From Halobacteriovorax sp. (GTDB lineage Bacteria; Bdellovibrionota; Bacteriovoracia; Bacteriovoracales; Bacteriovoracaceae), in assembly GCA_002720865.1 (NCBI GenBank), contig PBIO01000014.1:372001-436000 (forward strand): a stretch of 64,000 nt of DNA, given 5' to 3'. The translations under genes and the position numbers were made by a program. Below the pieces are notes generated by a model. That model was not told where the DNA came from and searched no databases. It was given only the letters and a program-made list of their open reading frames with translations. Positions within the stretch are counted from its first letter, which is position 1, and each line of letters begins with the position of its first letter. Shown here piece after piece: positions 1 through 8,897 of this stretch.

Positions 1-282
1 GCCGGAGACGATAAGAATATAACACCAGACAATTTGAGCCCAAGAATTCTTGATCATGGGGAGACTGCAACTTCAGCTACTTCTAGAGGTATTAATACTA
101 ATGGTGGATTAAAAGCTGCCCTTGAAGAATTAGAATCTCTTATGATTAGAGAGGGACTTAAGCGTTGTAACTTCAATAAATCTAAGCTTTCTAAGGAACT
201 CGGCATTAGTCGTGCGTCACTAATAATGAAAGTTGAGAAATATGGCCTAGACAAGCGTAAAAAGGCTGCTGGAGAAGAATAA
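1..282 (+). CDS. C-terminal end of a sigma-54-type (NtrC-like) transcriptional regulator, partial
   Basis: The reading frame is open from base 1, so only the last 93 codons are present and the start lies upstream of the window. The last ~55 residues form a Fis-type (HTH_8) DNA-binding domain: a leucine-rich helix (ALEELESLMIREGL), then a helix-turn-helix with KLSKELGISRASL. In NtrC-family activators this domain follows an AAA+ domain, and the ITPDNLSP segment before it resembles the usual end of that linker. The AAA+ part itself is not visible, so the sigma-54 assignment is inferred from the tail only. A hairpin that could act as its terminator follows at 310-362. Confidence 0.75.
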   Translation, partial: AGDDKNITPDNLSPRILDHGETATSATSRGINTNGGLKAALEELESLMIREGLKRCNFNKSKLSKELGISRASLIMKVEKYGLDKRKKAAGEE

Positions 283-309
283 CACAGAGTATAAAAAACC
301 TAAAATAAT

Positions 310-362
310 AGCCTCCTAGAGACCAAAAAAGTAGAATACACAGGTTTTTAGGAGGCTTTTTT
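310..362 (+). promoter_or_regulatory. Terminator-like hairpin that includes the pccB ribosome binding site
   Basis: A perfect 9-bp inverted repeat, agcctccta (310-318) and taggaggct (349-357), is followed by a run of T to 362, one base before the ATG at 363. The right arm contains the only good Shine-Dalgarno sequence (ggagg, 351-355) for the carboxylase gene. The structure could therefore end transcription of the upstream regulator, hide the ribosome site of pccB, or both. A second pairing, aaaaacct (294-301) with aggttttt (342-349), can form next to it in a crossed arrangement. Confidence 0.6.
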
Positions 363-1925
363 ATGTCTGATATTTTAGAGCAGAAAAGAAATCTGCTGGT
401 TGAATTACGAACCCAAGCAGAACAAGGTGGCGGACCCGCCAGAATCGAAAAGCAACATGCCCAAGGCAAGTTCACGGCCAGAGAAAGAATAAATCGTCTT
501 ATTGATCCAGGAACTTTTATAGAGTTTGATCGCTTTGTTACTCATCGTTGTACCGATTTTGGTATGGAGAAAACAAAATATTTAGGCGACGGAGTTATCA
601 CAGGTATCGGCGAAATTAGTGGTCAGAAGATTGCTATTTTCTCACAAGACTTTACTTGCTGGGGAGGGGCTCTTGGTGCCGCTCATGCAAAAAAGATCTG
701 TAAGATCATGGACTTCGCTTTAGAAAATAGAATTCCTATTATTGGGATCAACGACTCAGGTGGAGCTAGAATTCAAGAAGGTGTTGATGCCCTTGGTGGA
801 TATGCCGAAATCTTCTACCGAAATGTAAAAGCTTCTGGAGTTATCCCTCAGATTTCTTTGATCATGGGACCCTGTGCTGGTGGAGCTGTATATTCACCTG
901 CAATTACAGACTTTATTTTCATGGTAGATAAAACATCTTACATGTTTGTAACTGGTCCAGATGTTATTAAGACCGTTACACATGAAGAAGTAACAAAAGA
1001 AGAACTAGGTGGGGCAACAACTCACTCTGAAACTTCTGGAGTGGCAAATTTTAAATGCCGTGACGAAGATGATTGTTTTGAAAGAGTAAGAGAACTCTTA
1101 GCATATATTCCAGCTTCTAATTATAGAGCACAAACTCCAAAATTCACTTCTGATCCTATTTATAGAGATAATACGAAATTAAAAACGGTTGTGCCGGCAA
1201 ACCCTAAAAAACCATACGACATGAAAGAGATAATTCTTGATATTGTCGATGACTCTCATTTTTTAGAAGTACATCAAGATTATGCTAAAAATATAATTGT
1301 TGGTTTCGCTAGTATTGGTGGGATTAAAATCGGTGTTATTGCCAATCAGCCAGCAATATTGGCCGGAGTCTTAGATATTGATGCTTCTGTAAAAGCAGCA
1401 CGTTTTATTAGATTTTGTGACGCTTTTGATATTCCAATTGTTACTTTAGTTGATGTTCCGGGATTCTTGCCTGGTACTGTTCAAGAGTACGGGGGGATTA
1501 TTAAGCATGGTTCAAAATTACTATACGCATACGCGGAAGCGACTGTTCCAACGATTACATTAATTACAAGAAAGTCTTACGGTGGAGCTTACGACGTCAT
1601 GGCGTCTAAGCATATTAGAGCGGATGTTAACTTAGCTTACCCAACTGCAGAGATTGCAGTTATGGGAGCTGATGGAGCCGTTAATATTATTTTTAGAAAC
1701 GAACTTAAGGGTCTAGAAGGTAAAGCTTACGACGAAAAGAAAGCTGAACTAGTAGCGAATTATGAAGAACGTTTTAATAATCCTTATAGAGCCGCGGAAC
1801 TTGGATATATTGATGCTGTCATTTTACCGGAAGAAACAAGACAAAGGCTTTTTGAATACTTGAAAGTTCTTAAAGACAAAAAAGTCGAACTTCCTAAACG
1901 TAAACATGGGAATATTCAGCTATGA
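363..1925 (+). CDS. pccB: Propionyl-CoA carboxylase, carboxyltransferase (beta) subunit
   Basis: It transfers the carboxyl group from carboxybiotin to an acyl-CoA, most likely propionyl-CoA, giving methylmalonyl-CoA. The 520-residue length matches the PccB/AccD5 family, and both crotonase-like halves are present. The N-terminal half has the typical opening GKFTARERINRLIDPGTF and the oxyanion-type GPCAGGAVYSPA; the C-terminal half has DVPGFLPG and KSYGGAYDVMASKH. It overlaps the next gene by 4 bp (ATGA), so translation is probably coupled. Methylmalonyl-CoA mutase and MeaB nearby support propionyl-CoA over acetyl-CoA or methylcrotonyl-CoA as substrate. That choice is context-based; sequence reading alone does not fix it. 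Start: ATG six bases after GGAGGC. Confidence 0.9.
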   Translation: MSDILEQKRNLLVELRTQAEQGGGPARIEKQHAQGKFTARERINRLIDPGTFIEFDRFVTHRCTDFGMEKTKYLGDGVITGIGEISGQKIAIFSQDFTCWGGALGAAHAKKICKIMDFALENRIPIIGINDSGGARIQEGVDALGGYAEIFYRNVKASGVIPQISLIMGPCAGGAVYSPAITDFIFMVDKTSYMFVTGPDVIKTVTHEEVTKEELGGATTHSETSGVANFKCRDEDDCFERVRELLAYIPASNYRAQTPKFTSDPIYRDNTKLKTVVPANPKKPYDMKEIILDIVDDSHFLEVHQDYAKNIIVGFASIGGIKIGVIANQPAILAGVLDIDASVKAARFIRFCDAFDIPIVTLVDVPGFLPGTVQEYGGIIKHGSKLLYAYAEATVPTITLITRKSYGGAYDVMASKHIRADVNLAYPTAEIAVMGADGAVNIIFRNELKGLEGKAYDEKKAELVANYEERFNNPYRAAELGYIDAVILPEETRQRLFEYLKVLKDKKVELPKRKHGNIQL

Positions 1926-3379
1926 CAAATGAACTAGTAGGGAAGACAACTTCTCCTAAAAGAATTTTAATTGCGAATAGGGGTGAAATTGCTAGTCGTG
2001 TAGCAAAAGCTTGCCGTGAGTTAGGACATACCGCTATCGGAATTTGGACTGATAATGAAATACATGCTCGTCACTTAGAATTTTGTGACGAGTGGGTTCA
2101 CTTACAGGGAATGACTAACGCTGAAACTTATTTAAATATTCCTAATATTTTAAAAGTTATTAAAGAAAATAAAGTTGATGCTGTTCATCCTGGTTATGGT
2201 TTCTTGTCTGAAAATGCAGATTTTGCAGATGCATTAAAAGAAGCTGGTGTTGTTTTTATTGCACCTCACGCAGAGGCCATAAGGGTTATGGGTGATAAGG
2301 CAACTTCTAAAACTTTGGCAAAAGAGGCCGGAGTTCCAGTAGTACCAGGAAGTAGTGCCGCAGTTGAAACAGTTGCTGAGGCGACAAAAATTGCTGATCA
2401 GATTGGTTATCCGGTTCTATTGAAAGCAGTTGCCGGCGGCGGTGGCCGTGGAATGCGTGCTTGTCATAATGAAAGTGAAATAAAATCTAATTTTGAAGCT
2501 GTACAAAGAGAATCTGAGTCTGCATTTGGTAATGGCGACTTATTAGTTGAAAAATTAATTGTTAATCCTCGTCATATTGAAGTTCAAATCATGGCAGACA
2601 AGAAAGGCAATGTTTTTCACTTCTTTGAAAGAGAATGTTCAATTCAAAGAAGAAATCAGAAAGTTATTGAAGAAGCACCTTCTCCATTTATTGGGGATGA
2701 TGAAGATGTAAGACAAAAAGTTTGTCAGACCGCGGTTAAGTTAGCCGAAGCTGTAAAATATGACTCGGCTGGAACCGTTGAATTTATCATGGCCGAAGAT
2801 AAGAGTTTTTATTTCTTAGAGATGAACACAAGAATTCAGGTTGAACATCCGATTACAGAAGAGATAACTGGAATTGACCTGCTTGTTTGTATGATTCAGT
2901 CAGCCTTTGGGGAAGATTTAGGAATACCTAATCAAGAATTTATTAAGAGGTCTGGTCATGCAATAGAGTGCCGAATCTGTGCGGAAGATCCTATTACTAT
3001 GCTTCCAGCTCCTGGAAAGGTAACTGGATTTGAAACAAATTTCCCGCAAGGAACTCGTTTTGATAATTGTATCTTTAAAGATTTAGAGGTTACTCCGGAC
3101 TTTGATCCTATGATTGGAAAGCTGGTCACAAAAGGGATAAACAGAACAATTGCGATTAGAAAAATGATGTGTGCACTTGATGGGCTTCATATTGAAGGTC
3201 TGAAGACAAATATTCCGTTACATAAGGTCATTCTGCGTGAAGAAAACTTTATTAAAGGGAATTATTCAACGGCCTATATTGCAACAATAAAACCCCAGGA
3301 AAAAGTCACGACACAATTTGATTATCTAAGAATTTTTAATAAGCTTGCAGGAATTGAAGCTAATAGGATGGGACTATGA
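1922..3379 (+). CDS. accC: Biotin carboxylase subunit of the acyl-CoA carboxylase
   Basis: This ATP-grasp enzyme carboxylates biotin on the carrier protein using ATP and bicarbonate. The start of the domain (RILIANRGEIASRV, about residues 14-27), the glycine-rich ATP loop AGGGGRGMR (about 171-179) and the EMNTRIQVEHPITE catalytic segment are all present. At 485 residues it is the length of a stand-alone AccC, not of a full PccA alpha chain (~660). The biotin domain is encoded by the next gene, which overlaps by 4 bp. Between pccB and the carrier gene, its job is almost surely in the same carboxylase. The symbol follows the AccC-type length; pccA would be an equally fair name by function. Confidence 0.88.
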   Translation: MTNELVGKTTSPKRILIANRGEIASRVAKACRELGHTAIGIWTDNEIHARHLEFCDEWVHLQGMTNAETYLNIPNILKVIKENKVDAVHPGYGFLSENADFADALKEAGVVFIAPHAEAIRVMGDKATSKTLAKEAGVPVVPGSSAAVETVAEATKIADQIGYPVLLKAVAGGGGRGMRACHNESEIKSNFEAVQRESESAFGNGDLLVEKLIVNPRHIEVQIMADKKGNVFHFFERECSIQRRNQKVIEEAPSPFIGDDEDVRQKVCQTAVKLAEAVKYDSAGTVEFIMAEDKSFYFLEMNTRIQVEHPITEEITGIDLLVCMIQSAFGEDLGIPNQEFIKRSGHAIECRICAEDPITMLPAPGKVTGFETNFPQGTRFDNCIFKDLEVTPDFDPMIGKLVTKGINRTIAIRKMMCALDGLHIEGLKTNIPLHKVILREENFIKGNYSTAYIATIKPQEKVTTQFDYLRIFNKLAGIEANRMGL

Positions 3380-3888
3380 GAACCTACCTAATTGATAATG
3401 ATAAAAATGAAATCATAATTGATCTTACGAGAACGACTGTTCATTCTCATGAATTAGTTGAATTTGAATACAGCGCAGTAAGAGATAATGAGATTGTTCA
3501 AAAGGAAAATATCTTTGTTAGAAAATTAGCAGGTAGATACTTTTCTTCCACCGATAATAAAAGATGGACACGCTTAGCAAAGCAAAATCTTCCAACACAT
3601 ATACTTAATGTAGATACTATCTATAAGGTATTTCGTGGTTATAAACCCTCTGGACTTTCAGGTGGAAATGATGGGGAGCTTTTAACTCAAATGCCAGGTA
3701 AAGTTGTTAAGATTCAGGTTGAAAAAAATCAAGAAGTAAAAGCTGGGGACACTGTTCTTATTTTGGAAGCCATGAAGATGGAAAACGAAATTAAGTCCGC
3801 TGTTGATGGAATTGTTAAAGAAGTACATGTCAAAGAAGGGGATGCCTTAGATCAAGGTGTTTTAATGCTCGAGATAGAACCTAAATAG
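3376..3888 (+). CDS. Biotin carboxyl carrier protein of the acyl-CoA carboxylase
   Basis: A 170-residue protein whose last ~70 residues are a biotinyl domain with the EAMKMEN motif; Lys134 is the expected biotin attachment site. Residues 1 to about 90 have no signal peptide and look like the beta-rich BT linker found between the biotin carboxylase and carrier parts of PccA alpha chains. With the preceding gene it therefore resembles a PccA chain split in two. It overlaps accC by 4 bp. BirA, which would biotinylate it, is encoded at 38660-39364 on the other strand. The BT-linker reading is an inference from position and length. Confidence 0.87.
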   Translation: MRTYLIDNDKNEIIIDLTRTTVHSHELVEFEYSAVRDNEIVQKENIFVRKLAGRYFSSTDNKRWTRLAKQNLPTHILNVDTIYKVFRGYKPSGLSGGNDGELLTQMPGKVVKIQVEKNQEVKAGDTVLILEAMKMENEIKSAVDGIVKEVHVKEGDALDQGVLMLEIEPK

Positions 3889-3897
3889 GGAAAAATT

Positions 3898-4878
3898 ATG
3901 AATGATGCAGAAAAAGCTTTAAGAGAGCTTTTAAAAAATATCAAGGGTGTTGGCTTAGTTGTCGGTATTCTCGTGTTGTTGGTCGTTGGGAAGTCTACTT
4001 TTTATACTGTAGAACCTGACGAAGAAGCGGTTGTGATTAGATTTGGAAAGTTTGTTGGAACAAATCCTCCAGGTCTTCACTTTAAATTACCAATTGGGAT
4101 TGATGAGGTTTTCTTCGTTAAGACCAAAAGAGTTTTACAAGAAGAATTTGGATTTAGAACTAAGAATGTAAAATCTAGGAGAACTGAATATTCTAGAGGA
4201 AATTATGACAATGAATCACTCATGTTAACAGGTGACCTAAATGTTGCTGATGTTGAATGGGTTGTTCAGTTTCAAATTTCAGACCCTTTTAAGTTTCTTT
4301 TTCAAACGAGTCGCCCAAAGGCAAATATTCGAGACGTCTCAGAGTCCATCATGAGAAGGGTTGTTGGCGATCGTTCAGTAACAGAAGTGCTTACGACAGG
4401 AAGGGTTGAGATTGCCAATGAGGCCCAAGTTCTTATGCAAGATGTGCTAGATAAGTATGATATGGGTATCAAAATTGTTACAGTAAAACTTCAGGACGTT
4501 AACCCTCCTAATGCTGTAAAGCCTAGTTTTAACGAAGTAAACGAGGCTAAACAGGAGCAGGAAAAGGTAATTAACCAAGCTGAAGAGGCTTATAACAAAG
4601 TTATACCTGAGGCGAAAGGGAAGGCTGAAAAAGTAATTAGTGAAGCAGAAGGTTATGCCGAGGCTTTAATCAATGAGTCGTTGGGTGATGCTGAAAAGTT
4701 TGCAGCTATTCTAAAAGAATATAAACGCGCACCTCTAATTACGAGAAAAAGAATTTATCTTGAAACTATGGAAGATATTTATAAAAGAATGAGTAACCTC
4801 ACTATTGTAGATCCAAAAATTCAAGGTCTGCTCCCAGTGTTTGGGAAAATGTTGGAAGACGACAAGGCGGCTAAATAA
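3898..4878 (+). CDS. hflK: HflK-like SPFH/band 7 membrane protease modulator
   Basis: HflK and HflC form a large membrane complex that restrains the FtsH protease in other bacteria. This 326-residue protein has one N-terminal membrane segment (about residues 18-36), then an SPFH/band 7 domain beginning EPDEEAVVIRFGKFVG, and a long alanine/glutamate-rich helix (about 215-265). The repeated EAKGKAEKVISEAEGYAEA pattern in that helix is typical of HflK. It is shorter than E. coli HflK (~420) because the glycine-rich N-terminal stretch is missing. The next gene is its HflC partner, overlapping by one base. Why the pair sits behind the carboxylase is not evident; the 9-bp gap suggests one transcript. 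Confidence 0.85.
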   Translation: MNDAEKALRELLKNIKGVGLVVGILVLLVVGKSTFYTVEPDEEAVVIRFGKFVGTNPPGLHFKLPIGIDEVFFVKTKRVLQEEFGFRTKNVKSRRTEYSRGNYDNESLMLTGDLNVADVEWVVQFQISDPFKFLFQTSRPKANIRDVSESIMRRVVGDRSVTEVLTTGRVEIANEAQVLMQDVLDKYDMGIKIVTVKLQDVNPPNAVKPSFNEVNEAKQEQEKVINQAEEAYNKVIPEAKGKAEKVISEAEGYAEALINESLGDAEKFAAILKEYKRAPLITRKRIYLETMEDIYKRMSNLTIVDPKIQGLLPVFGKMLEDDKAAK

Positions 4879-5846
4879 TGAAAGGTATATTATTAGTATT
4901 AGTTTTACTCGGGGTCATTCTCGGAAAAAGCTCTTTCTTTGTTCTTAAGGAAGGAAGGCAGGCAATTATCACGAGATTTGGGAAGCCCATCGGCAATCCA
5001 ATTACTAAAGCAGGCTTACATTTTAAGAAGCCTTTTTTGGAAGAAGCTCGATTTGTAGACAAAAGAATTTTGAGCTGGGATGGCTTTCCTAATCAGATCC
5101 CTACAAAGGATAAAAAATATATTAAAGTCGATACGACAGCTAGGTGGAGAGTTGTTGATGCTCTAAAATTTATTCAGACTGTTAGAAATGAAGATGGTGC
5201 AAAAGCTAGATTAGATACGATTCTAGATTCGATTACTCGTGATGTGATTTCTAATGAAAATCTTGTTGAGGCCGTTAGAAATTCTAATTCAATTATCAAA
5301 AAAACAGAAGAAAAAAGAGAAGAGATACGCCGAAGAAAAGAAAAAGGTGAACCAGTTTTAGAAGATGAAGTAACGGTAGATATCGAGCCAATTCAAACAG
5401 GTCGTGAGGAGTTAAGTTCTAAGATTGCCGTTTTAGCCGATAAAGAGCTTTTAAACTTTGGGATAAAACTTATCGATGTTCAGCTAAGAAGAATTTCATA
5501 TGAAAAATCTGTTGAATCTAAAGTATATGAAAGGATGATTTCTGAGAGAACGAGGATTGCTCAAAAAATCAGATCTATTGGCCAGGGTGAGAAGGCCAAA
5601 ATTGAAGGTAGAAGAGTAAAAGAGCTTCGCAGAATAGTTTCTGAGGCATATCGTACTTCCCAAGTAATCAGAGGTAAGGCGGAAGCTAAATCGACTGCGA
5701 TTTATGCTAAGTCTCTTGGGCAGGACCCGAAGTTTTATAGCTTTATTAGATCTATGGAGGCCTATAAGCGCTCCCTTAGAAGTAATTCACGTTATTTATT
5801 AAGTAGTGATAGTGAATTCTTAAGATTCCTAAAAGAGAATAATTAA
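4878..5846 (+). CDS. hflC: HflC-like SPFH/band 7 membrane protease modulator
   Basis: Partner of the preceding HflK-like protein. An N-terminal membrane segment (residues ~2-22) leads into an SPFH domain starting FVLKEGRQAIITRFGKPIG, followed by a charged coiled coil of about 100 residues. The segment KIRSIGQGEKAKIEGRR and the later GKAEAKSTAIYAKS match the HflC pattern of small residues spaced along a helix. Length, 322 residues, is normal for HflC. An insertion rich in Arg, Lys and Glu (about 140-180) precedes LLNFGIKLIDVQLRRISY. The TAA stop of hflK shares one base with this ATG, so the two are translationally coupled. A strong terminator follows at 5853-5883. Confidence 0.85.
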   Translation: MKGILLVLVLLGVILGKSSFFVLKEGRQAIITRFGKPIGNPITKAGLHFKKPFLEEARFVDKRILSWDGFPNQIPTKDKKYIKVDTTARWRVVDALKFIQTVRNEDGAKARLDTILDSITRDVISNENLVEAVRNSNSIIKKTEEKREEIRRRKEKGEPVLEDEVTVDIEPIQTGREELSSKIAVLADKELLNFGIKLIDVQLRRISYEKSVESKVYERMISERTRIAQKIRSIGQGEKAKIEGRRVKELRRIVSEAYRTSQVIRGKAEAKSTAIYAKSLGQDPKFYSFIRSMEAYKRSLRSNSRYLLSSDSEFLRFLKENN

Positions 5847-5852
5847 GTTATT

Positions 5853-5883
5853 GAAATTACAGGGGCAATTTCCCTGTAATTTC
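5853..5883 (+). terminator. Rho-independent-type terminator after hflC
   Basis: A perfect 12-bp inverted repeat, gaaattacaggg and ccctgtaatttc, encloses a 7-base loop. The 3' flank is T-rich (ttctaact) but has no long T run. It lies 7 bp after the hflC stop and marks the end of the carboxylase-hflKC transcript. Confidence 0.75.
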
Positions 5884-5950
5884 TTCTAACTCCCTAGAAA
5901 ACTTTCCTTATTATGGTAATGTTGCAGCGCATTATAAATAAGGAAACCCT

Positions 5951-7945
5951 TTGGAACGAGTAATTATATTACTTTTATTAGGCTTAACGGTTTTAGGTCT
6001 TACATCTTTTTCGGCAAAAGCTAGCTCGGAATTTGATCTATTCGAAGAGTTCACTGAAGACTTTCAAGACAAGGTTGATATTGAAATAGACTCACTTGAT
6101 TTTGTAAGGCCAGAAAACGGTATAGGTAATTCCGGTACATTTAAGTTTAGAAAATTTCATGTTCAGAACCCCAAATTCAGTATTTTTGTTGGAAACGAAA
6201 ATAGTCTCTTTGATTCAAATATTTTTATAAAGGGCAGTTTAGTTGGTATTAAAGGTCCCCAAACTAGATTCGCTTACGACTTAGATGAAATAAATGCAGA
6301 TTATTTGCATTCATTTAAATATGCCAAAGTTAGGAATACAAAACTTTTAATGGATAAAGAGGGTATTAATTTTAGTGGTGAATACTACAAAATTAGAAAA
6401 CCCGAATCAATTCTTGAGCTACAAAACTTTATCTGGAACTGTGATAGAAATAGCGAACACCTGTTTAACGATAGTGTTGGCTTTCTATCGGGTTGCCTAA
6501 ATTCAGCAGAAATTATCCCTCACAATGAAGAGACGCCTATTAAAGTTAGCTTTAACTTTTTGGGAAAAGAAGAGTCTCCTTCGGATAGGGTAGATTTTGA
6601 GTCTGATATTAGATTAGTTAACTTTACTGATGATAGAGTTCAAGGAAAAGCCAGTATTTCAAATATAACATTTGGTAGCGGTGTTCACTTGGTAACATCA
6701 AATGTAAAGGTTGATTGTTTTAAAGAAAAAAATCTTATTGATATAAATACAGAAACAATGTTAATTCCCTGTTTAAATGACCTTAAGTTAGAATCTGATT
6801 TGTTTGGAATCTACTTTAAAGATACTGACAAAGAATTTTACAACTTCGAAGCCCCAAGGTTTCAAATTACCGATAGGGAAATCAAACTTGAAAATAAAAT
6901 GTTTAAGTTTGTTGGGGAAAATTCAAAGGTTGTAATAAGAGATGTTAAAATGGCAGCTCAGAAATTTGAAGACTTTGATCCATTGGTTTTTGATAGCTTT
7001 TTAAAGAGTCTTTATAATAAGAATAAATTCACTCCTTCTATTGGTAAAAATGTGGCAAGTTTAGACTTTTCTTTTACGGATCCAGAAGCGCGATCAGATC
7101 AAACTAAAGAGATTCGAATTGAAACCAGGGTAAAAGAGTTTTCTACTTCTCAAACTAAAATCCTCGTCGACACCGATGTTACAAAGCTGAGTATGGATGA
7201 TGATTACGATTTTTATATGAACAAAGTACAGATTGAATGTGAAAAGGAATCAAATATAATCGAGTTTGAAGGTTCGAAATTCCTAGCTGATTGTAAGCAC
7301 TCTGGAAGATATCTTTTTCGAGATATTGTGATCGATAATAAAAAAGATATTAAAAAACCTAAATACTTTATAAAGCCAGAGTACTTAAAAGTCGAAGACG
7401 GTTACATGTCGATACTTGCTCCCGGTTTTCAGTTGGTCGACGAAAAGGAAAATATTACCCTTTTAAACTCTAGTGTTAAATGCTTGAAAAGGTACGAAAA
7501 GGACTTGTTTAATATATTAGACGTTCTTGAGGGCTGCCTAAAAGAATCTAAAATATACATTAGTAGAATTGTAAGTGAAAAAAATAAAAAAAGAGATGCG
7601 ACGAAGGGAATCTATGAATTATATAAAGAAATAATTCATGGTAAAGTGTTCAACCCAATTTCCCTTGTTAATTCTAAGGATGCCTTTGTTCGAGATGTAA
7701 AAGTACAGATTAATAATAATTGGATGAAATTAGATCTCGATATTAAGTTTTTAAAGGCTGATTTGAAGGTCAAGGCAGAAGGGCGTATTTCATTAGATAG
7801 GGAAACAGAAGAACTTGTTATCGATATCAAGCAGGCAAAGCTTCCACTGTCTAAGTCTAAAAAGATTTTGATGTATTTTCTCAAGAAAAATCTAGCCAAC
7901 GATACAATCACTTTTGAAAATGGTCTTATAAGGATTAAGCTTTAA
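5951..7945 (+). CDS. Unrecognised secreted protein with four C-x17-C repeats
   Basis: I do not recognise this 664-residue protein. It starts with TTG six bases after AAGGA and has a signal peptide (hydrophobic residues ~4-18, likely cut after SAKA), so it should be exported. It has exactly eight cysteines, in four pairs at C164/C182, C256/C274, C430/C448 and C511/C529. Each pair is separated by exactly 17 residues, with hydrophobic alternation just before the first Cys and often Leu just after the second. The composition suggests mostly beta structure, and the pairs look like disulfides in a repeated unit. The C-terminal ~80 residues have alternating LDLDIKFLKADLKVKAEG strands, loosely like AsmA-type or lipid-transfer beta proteins; that likeness is weak. 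It overlaps the convergent meaB by 11 bp. Confidence 0.8.
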   Translation: MERVIILLLLGLTVLGLTSFSAKASSEFDLFEEFTEDFQDKVDIEIDSLDFVRPENGIGNSGTFKFRKFHVQNPKFSIFVGNENSLFDSNIFIKGSLVGIKGPQTRFAYDLDEINADYLHSFKYAKVRNTKLLMDKEGINFSGEYYKIRKPESILELQNFIWNCDRNSEHLFNDSVGFLSGCLNSAEIIPHNEETPIKVSFNFLGKEESPSDRVDFESDIRLVNFTDDRVQGKASISNITFGSGVHLVTSNVKVDCFKEKNLIDINTETMLIPCLNDLKLESDLFGIYFKDTDKEFYNFEAPRFQITDREIKLENKMFKFVGENSKVVIRDVKMAAQKFEDFDPLVFDSFLKSLYNKNKFTPSIGKNVASLDFSFTDPEARSDQTKEIRIETRVKEFSTSQTKILVDTDVTKLSMDDDYDFYMNKVQIECEKESNIIEFEGSKFLADCKHSGRYLFRDIVIDNKKDIKKPKYFIKPEYLKVEDGYMSILAPGFQLVDEKENITLLNSSVKCLKRYEKDLFNILDVLEGCLKESKIYISRIVSEKNKKRDATKGIYELYKEIIHGKVFNPISLVNSKDAFVRDVKVQINNNWMKLDLDIKFLKADLKVKAEGRISLDRETEELVIDIKQAKLPLSKSKKILMYFLKKNLANDTITFENGLIRIKL

Positions 7946-8897
7946 AAATCATTTTTAGAATTTCTTCCGCTGCCGCTGTGGGGGATTTTTTTGACGCTCC
8001 AATTTTAGATTCAAATTGTGCATATTGTTTTTGATAATCACTATTCTCTTGAATTTTCCTCTTGATACCAAATTCTATCGATGACTTAAACCAATTGATA
8101 AGTTGGTCTTTTCTCTTTTGATCCCACTGGTTGTTTTTAATAGAGAGCTCTTTAAACTCTTCTAAGAGGGACTCTACTTTCTCCAGTCCTTTATTTTCAA
8201 TGGAAGAAATTGTTAAAACCTTTGTCATCCAAAAACTTTTTTGATGGAAAAGTGAAATCGCCGATTCATATTGGGATTTAGCTAGTTCAGCCAATTCTTT
8301 AGTTTTTCCGTCTGCTTTGTTAATTACAATACTATCTGCTATTTCCAAAATTCCCTTTTTGATTCCTTGGAGCTCATCGCCGGCGTTAGGTAAGAGGAGA
8401 ACCATAAAAAAATCAACCATTTCAGAAACTTGAAATTCACTCTGACCAACACCAACAGTTTCTACCAATATTGTGTCGAATCCAGCGGCTTCACAAAGGA
8501 TCATTGTTTCTTTTGTATGCTGTGCTACGCCGCCCAGGTTACCACCACTAGGACTTGGACGAATATATGCATTGGGATTATTGGCAAGTTTTTCCATCCT
8601 GGTTTTGTCACCAAGGATAGAACCACCGGTCTTAGGTGAAGTCGGGTCTACAGCAAGAACAGCAACTTTTTTTCCTTTAGAGATTAGATACTCACCAAAG
8701 GACTCTATAAAAGTTGATTTTCCAACACCGGGAGTTCCTGTTATTCCAATTCGATAGCTTTTACCGGAATGAGGTAAGAGTTCATCCAAGAGTTTATTAG
8801 CCTCTTCTCGGTGCTCGGTTTTCGAAGATTCAATTAAGGTGATGGCCTTGGCCAAGCTTCTTCTATCACCGTCTAATATTTCTTTTGCTGTTGGCAC
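7935..8897 (-). CDS. meaB: MeaB-type GTPase chaperone of methylmalonyl-CoA mutase
   Basis: MeaB proteins gate cofactor loading and protect methylmalonyl-CoA mutase from inactivation. The 320-residue protein has a P-loop GITGTPGVGKSTF (about residues 51-63), the metal-binding DPTSP stretch with GGSILGDKTRM, the DTILVETVGVGQSE segment and the NKADG guanine-specificity motif (about 192-196), all typical of the ArgK/MeaB family. It lies directly after the mutase gene on the same strand, sharing one base, which is the usual gene pair. No unusual residues were noticed. Confidence 0.93.
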   Translation of the reverse strand: MPTAKEILDGDRRSLAKAITLIESSKTEHREEANKLLDELLPHSGKSYRIGITGTPGVGKSTFIESFGEYLISKGKKVAVLAVDPTSPKTGGSILGDKTRMEKLANNPNAYIRPSPSGGNLGGVAQHTKETMILCEAAGFDTILVETVGVGQSEFQVSEMVDFFMVLLLPNAGDELQGIKKGILEIADSIVINKADGKTKELAELAKSQYESAISLFHQKSFWMTKVLTISSIENKGLEKVESLLEEFKELSIKNNQWDQKRKDQLINWFKSSIEFGIKRKIQENSDYQKQYAQFESKIGASKKSPTAAAEEILKMIFKA

